Positions 60,378-64,000 of a stretch of 64,000 nt of DNA are shown one piece after another. The stretch spans positions 930,001 through 994,000 of the forward strand of contig CADCSX010000007.1 of NCBI GenBank assembly GCA_902805475.1. Direction: 5' to 3'. This DNA is from Entonaema liquescens (taxonomy: Eukaryota; Ascomycota; Sordariomycetes; Xylariales; Xylariaceae). Under the pieces are notes generated by a model that had not been told where the DNA came from, did not search any database, and was given only the letters and a program-made list of their open reading frames with translations. Each line of letters starts with the position of its first letter. Position 1 is the first letter of the stretch. Position numbers and translations under genes: made by a program.

Positions 60378-61037
60378 GGCGCGAGTTAGACGTTGTGTCG
60401 CCGTAGTACGCGATACCACTGTGATTACACCTTAGACTTCTAAAAAAGCAAACAAACACGGCTAAGACGGAGCAAACGGAGCAGATGTAGATAGTAAAGG
60501 TGCTACCTCAAAGATCGTATTTACAGTTTGCATTGCTGTCAAATACGTAGCAATGATGACCTCGCAATAAGGCGCAATAAATGAATTGGAGGTGAAATGG
60601 TAGAATAGGTCATCAGCGGATGTCATGGGGGAAGCAGGGGATAAGGGGACCTGTCAGCTGTATGACCCTTACAAGCCACAAATGTAAGATCGCCAAGTGG
60701 CTCCCCGCGCTGCCTAACACCAGGTACCGTAATACCTAATCTTATCTTGGATGCTAGATGCCGCGGTACCGACAGTGAATTAATTTAGTACGTACCTCAG
60801 CTATCAGCAGCCTTCCATGTACCTACCTAGGTAAGACCACATGGATGCATGGAATATTGATTTTTAAGTATCTCGAAATATGTAACTACGTCAATTGTTA
60901 CAGGTAAGAGCAACATTTAAATAGCTGCATGTAATAATGTAGTCAAAGCTTAAATGTGAGCTAATACACGGGGATATCGAATTATTCTCATAGCTTATGT
61001 CTGCATATGACAACACAACAAAGTAAGCTAGAAAGAC
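60378..61037. other. Intergenic region between the transporter and RPF1
   Basis: Transporter promoter and RPF1 3' flank. A CCTAGGTA-type palindrome lies at 60818-60834. No gene seen. Confidence 0.5.
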
Positions 61038-62346
61038 TCAGAGGTTGAATCTAGTTCGTTGTTTTTCCATCTTAGCCTTCCATTCCCATTGTACGGCGTC
61101 ATCACCTTCGCTTCCAGCCCGGCCAATTCCCTTGTCGATACGTCTCAGCTTAAGTGTTGCCCTCGGGCCTAGCTCTTGGAGACCTGTAAAGGTGAGAAAT
61201 TAGCCACTAATATGGATGCAGTAAGCAATAGTTAAACTGACCTGTTCGAATATTTTCTACTCCCTTTAACTCCTTCCCGTCTGCGCCAACCACGCTTTTC
61301 TCCGTAGCCCTCTTATCTCGAAAGATGTATCTATGTCTGCGCAAAAAGATATAATCACGTTGATTATGTAAAGTCACTACTTGACGTCCTTGTAGCTCGG
61401 GGGTCTTGGGCCAAAGCGATTGGAAGAGTCTTGCAGTGAGAACACCCAATGGTGTCTTGAAATTATTGAGCAAAAGTTCCGGGTAGTGATTTGTCGGGTT
61501 ACCATGGCCCGGTAGTTTCTTTCCTTCGACCCAATTCGAAATACTAAAGTGAAATGTCGGCCCTGACGGCAGATGAATAATATCCAGACCTATTGGCTTC
61601 TTCAAATCTTCTCTGAGAATCATAACAGAAGCAAAGCCCCTGTTACCTGCAAATTTGCAAATCTCCCTCACGCTATACTTATAACTGTATTTATGCGCCG
61701 ACCGCGGTATATATGTACTATGCGGAAACAGGGTGCAGAGTAATCTCGCTTGATCATGTAAAGTCGAATTGAGAGTAGTAGTGACTAGGACTTTGGGTTC
61801 CGCAGGCCCATCATCAGAGAACAGCGACGGGAATTTAGCCACCAACGATTCTGGCGTAAGGTCAAGATTTGTTGAAGTAGTTGAGGGGGCAAGACTGTCA
61901 TCTCGAAGGACTTGCTTCGCGCGGGCTTTCGCTGCTGCTTCCTCGTCGGATTCCTCTTCATCGTCTGAACCTAACATACTATCTTCATCGTCATTATCGT
62001 CGTCCTTTTCAGGATCTGATGCTTCGTCCAGTCCCGCAGCTAATCTTTCCTCAGCCTCCTCTTGTTGTAAACGGCGCTTCTTGAGCAACTGCTCCATATC
62101 AACACTTGCGCCCAGTCCATCGTCATCGACATCGTCCCAGACTCGTTTCCGATCAATGGTGGCTGGTTGGTTTCGCGCAACTCTCTGGGCCCTTAGTTCA
62201 GGCTCTCTATCCTCTTCCTTCTTCCTGCGGAATCGAGCTTCGCGCTTTTCCTTTTCATGGTCCCTTTTCTGCTTGACATACAGCGATTGGCGATGGAGCT
62301 TATTTCCCGTCTTTTTAGACAGCGAAGTAGATCGTTGCGGACCCAT
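61038..62346 (-). CDS. RPF1: Ribosome production factor 1 (Brix domain)
   Basis: Nucleolar 60S assembly factor. Exons 62346..61242 and 61183..61038 (intron 58 bp), 416 aa. The N-terminal 170 residues are highly charged, with a basic start (KKTGNKLHRQSLYVKQKRDH), an Arg/Glu coiled coil and a long acidic block (DPEKDDDNDDEDSMLGSDDE). The Brix domain follows: PKVLVTTTLNSTLHDQARLL, YSVREICKFAGNRGFASVMI, LPSGPTFHFSISNWV, NFKTPLGVLTARLFQSLWP, and VVTLHNQRDYIFLRRHRYIF. The second exon gives GLQELGPRATLKLRRIDKG and ends KMEKQRTRFNL, as in RPF1 orthologues. Divergent from GRS1 with 399 bp between start codons. Confidence 0.95.
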
Positions 62347-62745
62347 CGTGCTATTAGCCTGAATGAGGCCAATTAAGGAGGTGTCGGGATACAGTTGTCA
62401 GTCAGGTTCTTGAACATGAATATCTATAATCGGAAAGTTTATTGGATGGGAATTGAGTTCATGAAGACTTAGAATCTAAAAATTTTAGTGGATCCCAAAT
62501 CAAAGTGGGTCTTTTTATCTACAAGCGCGTTCAGGTTCTTTTCCCCTACTATGTACTTTCAGCCGGGGTGGTTTTCATGGAGGGGTAGAATTGTAGGTTT
62601 TTGATGCTAGCAAATGAAAATTATCGGCCACATTGTGACTCAATGTCAAGCTTGTAAGTCACTTTAACTAGGACCTTGCCGTAAAAGCGCCCGCAGCGCC
62701 CGCTTACAAAATTTGGAGTCACATATCTTTATTTCTATCAAATTC
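62347..62745. promoter_or_regulatory. Bidirectional promoter region of RPF1 and GRS1
   Basis: Short intergenic space between two divergent translation-related genes; promoter role inferred from orientation. No motif is assigned. Confidence 0.5.
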
Positions 62746-62994
62746 ATGATCCGGGCAATTTGCGCTACCGGAACATCTGCGTCGAGCTTGGTCCCCGCAA
62801 TCCCAATTCGATTTATTCCTCGGTGGTCCTCGAAGGCTCTTAGAAGTGTCGCAAGGCCATTTCGAAGTACTACATCTATTACTAGTTTGAATCTTTGTAG
62901 ACCTTCAGTCGCAAACTCTAACTTGCGAGGCTTCGCTACCTCGAAACTAGTTTTATATCCTCAAGAAGCACAGACAAATACTAAAGACGCAAAA
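62746..62994 (+). other. Mitochondrial presequence-like N-terminal extension of GRS1
   Basis: Eighty-three codons between the upstream ATG and the second ATG. Many Arg and Ser, FRSTTS and RGFATS motifs reminiscent of matrix peptidase sites, and the first acidic residue appears only near the end (QEAQTNTKDAK). The first ATG has T at -3, a weak context, and the second has A at -3, which suits leaky scanning. Confidence 0.75.
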
Positions 62995-64000
62995 ATGACG
63001 ACGACAGCCACTACCCTCAAGGGGCAACCCTTGGATCGTCCTGCCCTGGACTCGATGCTTCGACGACGAATGTTCTATACCCCTGCCTTTGAGATCTATG
63101 GAGGTGTTGCTGGTCTCTACGATTATGGTCCACCAGGCTGTAGCCTCCAGGCAAACATCATTGACGTGTGGAGGAAGCACTTCGTGCTCGAGGAAGACAT
63201 GCTGGAAGTCGACTGCTCAGTCTTGACTCCGCATGAGGTTCTAAAAACAAGTGGCCACGTGGACAAGTTTGCCGATTGGATGTGTAAAGATCCGAAGAAC
63301 GGCGAGATTATTCGAGCTGACCACTTTGTCGAAGAGATACTCGAAAGCCGGCTAAAAGGGGATAAGGAGGCTCGCGGTCAGAAGGTCGAGGAAAAGGAAG
63401 AAGACCCTAAGAAAAAGAAGCGAAAGGCCAAGGGTGTGCAAGAAGCGGTTAAGCTCGATGACGCTGTAGTTCAGGAGTACGAAGAAGTATTGGCTAGGAT
63501 CGACAACTACAATGGTGATGAACTCGGCGAGTTGATCAAGAAATATGATCTTAAGAACCCGTCTTCCGGTGTACAACCATCGCCACCCGTTGCCTTCAAC
63601 TTGATGTTCCAGACAGCTATTGGACCTAGCAGCAATCTCCCTGGTTACCTGAGGCCAGAAACCGCACAGGGGCAGTTCCTGAATTTCTCTAAGTTGTTAG
63701 AATTCAACCAGGGGCAGGTACCGTTTGCGTCGGCATCCATTGGTCGTTCTTACCGAAACGAAATCTCTCCTCGGGCCGGACTACTTCGAGTACGAGAATT
63801 CTTAATGGCGGAAATTGAACACTTCGTGGACCCTGATGGTGGAAAAAAGCACCCGCGCTTCCAGGAAGTCAAGGATATCGAGCTGGTCCTTCTAAACCGC
63901 ACAACTCAGCTCTCCGGTAAAACGCACGTTGAGAAAGTATCCATTGGTAAGGCGGTGGCTGATGGCATCGTCGATAATGAGACTCTTGGCTATTTTATGG
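62746..64000 (+). CDS. GRS1: Glycyl-tRNA synthetase, 3'-truncated by window edge; two in-frame starts
   Basis: Class II synthetase charging tRNA-Gly. The cytosolic start is ATG 62995 (MTTTATTLKGQPLDRPALDS, A at -3). An upstream in-frame ATG at 62746 has no stop before 62995 and adds 83 residues rich in Arg, Ser and Ala with almost no acidic residues at first (MIRAICATGTSASSLVPAIP, then IRFIPRWSSKALRSVARPFR and LRGFATSKLV), a typical mitochondrial presequence. The body shows MFYTPAFEIYGGVAGLYDYG, the eukaryote-type Lys-rich insertion (about 130-150 from the second ATG), YLRPETAQGQFLNFSKLLEF, and class II motif 2, SYRNEISPRAGLLRVREF, then LMAEIEHFVDPDG. The frame is open to base 64000; the C-terminal anticodon-binding domain lies outside. 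Confidence 0.93.
   Translation, partial: MIRAICATGTSASSLVPAIPIRFIPRWSSKALRSVARPFRSTTSITSLNLCRPSVANSNLRGFATSKLVLYPQEAQTNTKDAKMTTTATTLKGQPLDRPALDSMLRRRMFYTPAFEIYGGVAGLYDYGPPGCSLQANIIDVWRKHFVLEEDMLEVDCSVLTPHEVLKTSGHVDKFADWMCKDPKNGEIIRADHFVEEILESRLKGDKEARGQKVEEKEEDPKKKKRKAKGVQEAVKLDDAVVQEYEEVLARIDNYNGDELGELIKKYDLKNPSSGVQPSPPVAFNLMFQTAIGPSSNLPGYLRPETAQGQFLNFSKLLEFNQGQVPFASASIGRSYRNEISPRAGLLRVREFLMAEIEHFVDPDGGKKHPRFQEVKDIELVLLNRTTQLSGKTHVEKVSIGKAVADGIVDNETLGYFM

Noticed and set aside
60378..60419. Longer N-terminus for the nucleoside transporter from a GTG at 60419
   Set aside because: GTG is not a usual start in fungal nuclear genes; ATG at 60377 lies just downstream in the same frame.

Overview
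The window is nuclear DNA of a filamentous ascomycete (Pezizomycotina, most likely a Sordariomycete). The evidence is short introns (mostly about 50-115 bp) with GTAAGT/GTATGT-type donors, genes on both strands without operons, pezizomycete-specific families (UstYa/DUF3328, Ecl1, UPF0357, DUF2423), and a Tup1/RCO-1 homologue of near-Neurospora length. Species cannot be named from this sequence.

Layout. 0-4 kb: 3' part of RNase MRP subunit RMP1 (+), then the global co-repressor RCO-1/TUP1 (-). 4-10 kb: no convincing gene. 10-15.5 kb: a UstYa-like (DUF3328) protein (+), a possible gene relic (-), C-5 sterol desaturase ERG3 (+), a UPF0357 membrane protein (-). 16-21.3 kb: ribosomal protein eL28 (+), malate dehydrogenase (+), TRAPP subunit TRS33 (-). 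22-29 kb: SUMO ligase SIZ1/PIAS (-), a DUF2423 nucleolar-type protein (+), SWR1-complex subunit VPS72/YL1 (-). 29.4-32.1 kb: an uncharacterised GHKL (Bergerat-fold) ATPase-domain protein (-), bordered by empty sequence. 35-36.2 kb: an Ecl1-type zinc-finger protein (-). 36.2-45 kb: a second long gene-poor stretch. 45-51 kb: an unrecognised helical protein (-), splicing factor SYF2 (+), COQ11/YLR290C-like reductase (-), YEATS protein YAF9 (+). 52-64 kb: ERMES subunit MDM34 (-), inositol-pentakisphosphate 2-kinase IPK1 (-), an ENT nucleoside transporter (-), ribosome-biogenesis factor RPF1 (-), and glycyl-tRNA synthetase GRS1 (+, running off the window).

Functionally this is mostly a housekeeping segment: ribosome and rRNA biogenesis (RMP1, eL28, DUF2423, RPF1), translation (GRS1), chromatin and transcription control (RCO-1, VPS72, YAF9, SIZ1), splicing (SYF2), membrane and mitochondrial biology (ERG3, TRS33, MDM34, COQ11-like). 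It is interrupted by three gene-poor islands of about 6.4, 2.9 and 8.8 kb.

Main points for a second look. (1) Five one-base frame breaks in four otherwise coherent genes (eL28, VPS72, the GHKL protein, the 45-kb gene), four of them at runs of exactly four C/G where five would restore the frame. (2) An 83-codon in-frame N-terminal extension of GRS1 that looks like a mitochondrial presequence, implying dual targeting from one gene. (3) The uncharacterised GHKL-ATPase protein. (4) An 83-codon open frame directly after the YAF9 stop codon. (5) An orphan UstYa-type gene with a 9-bp minisatellite in its leader. All exon boundaries were read by eye from splice motifs and frame continuity; no search or RNA evidence was available.
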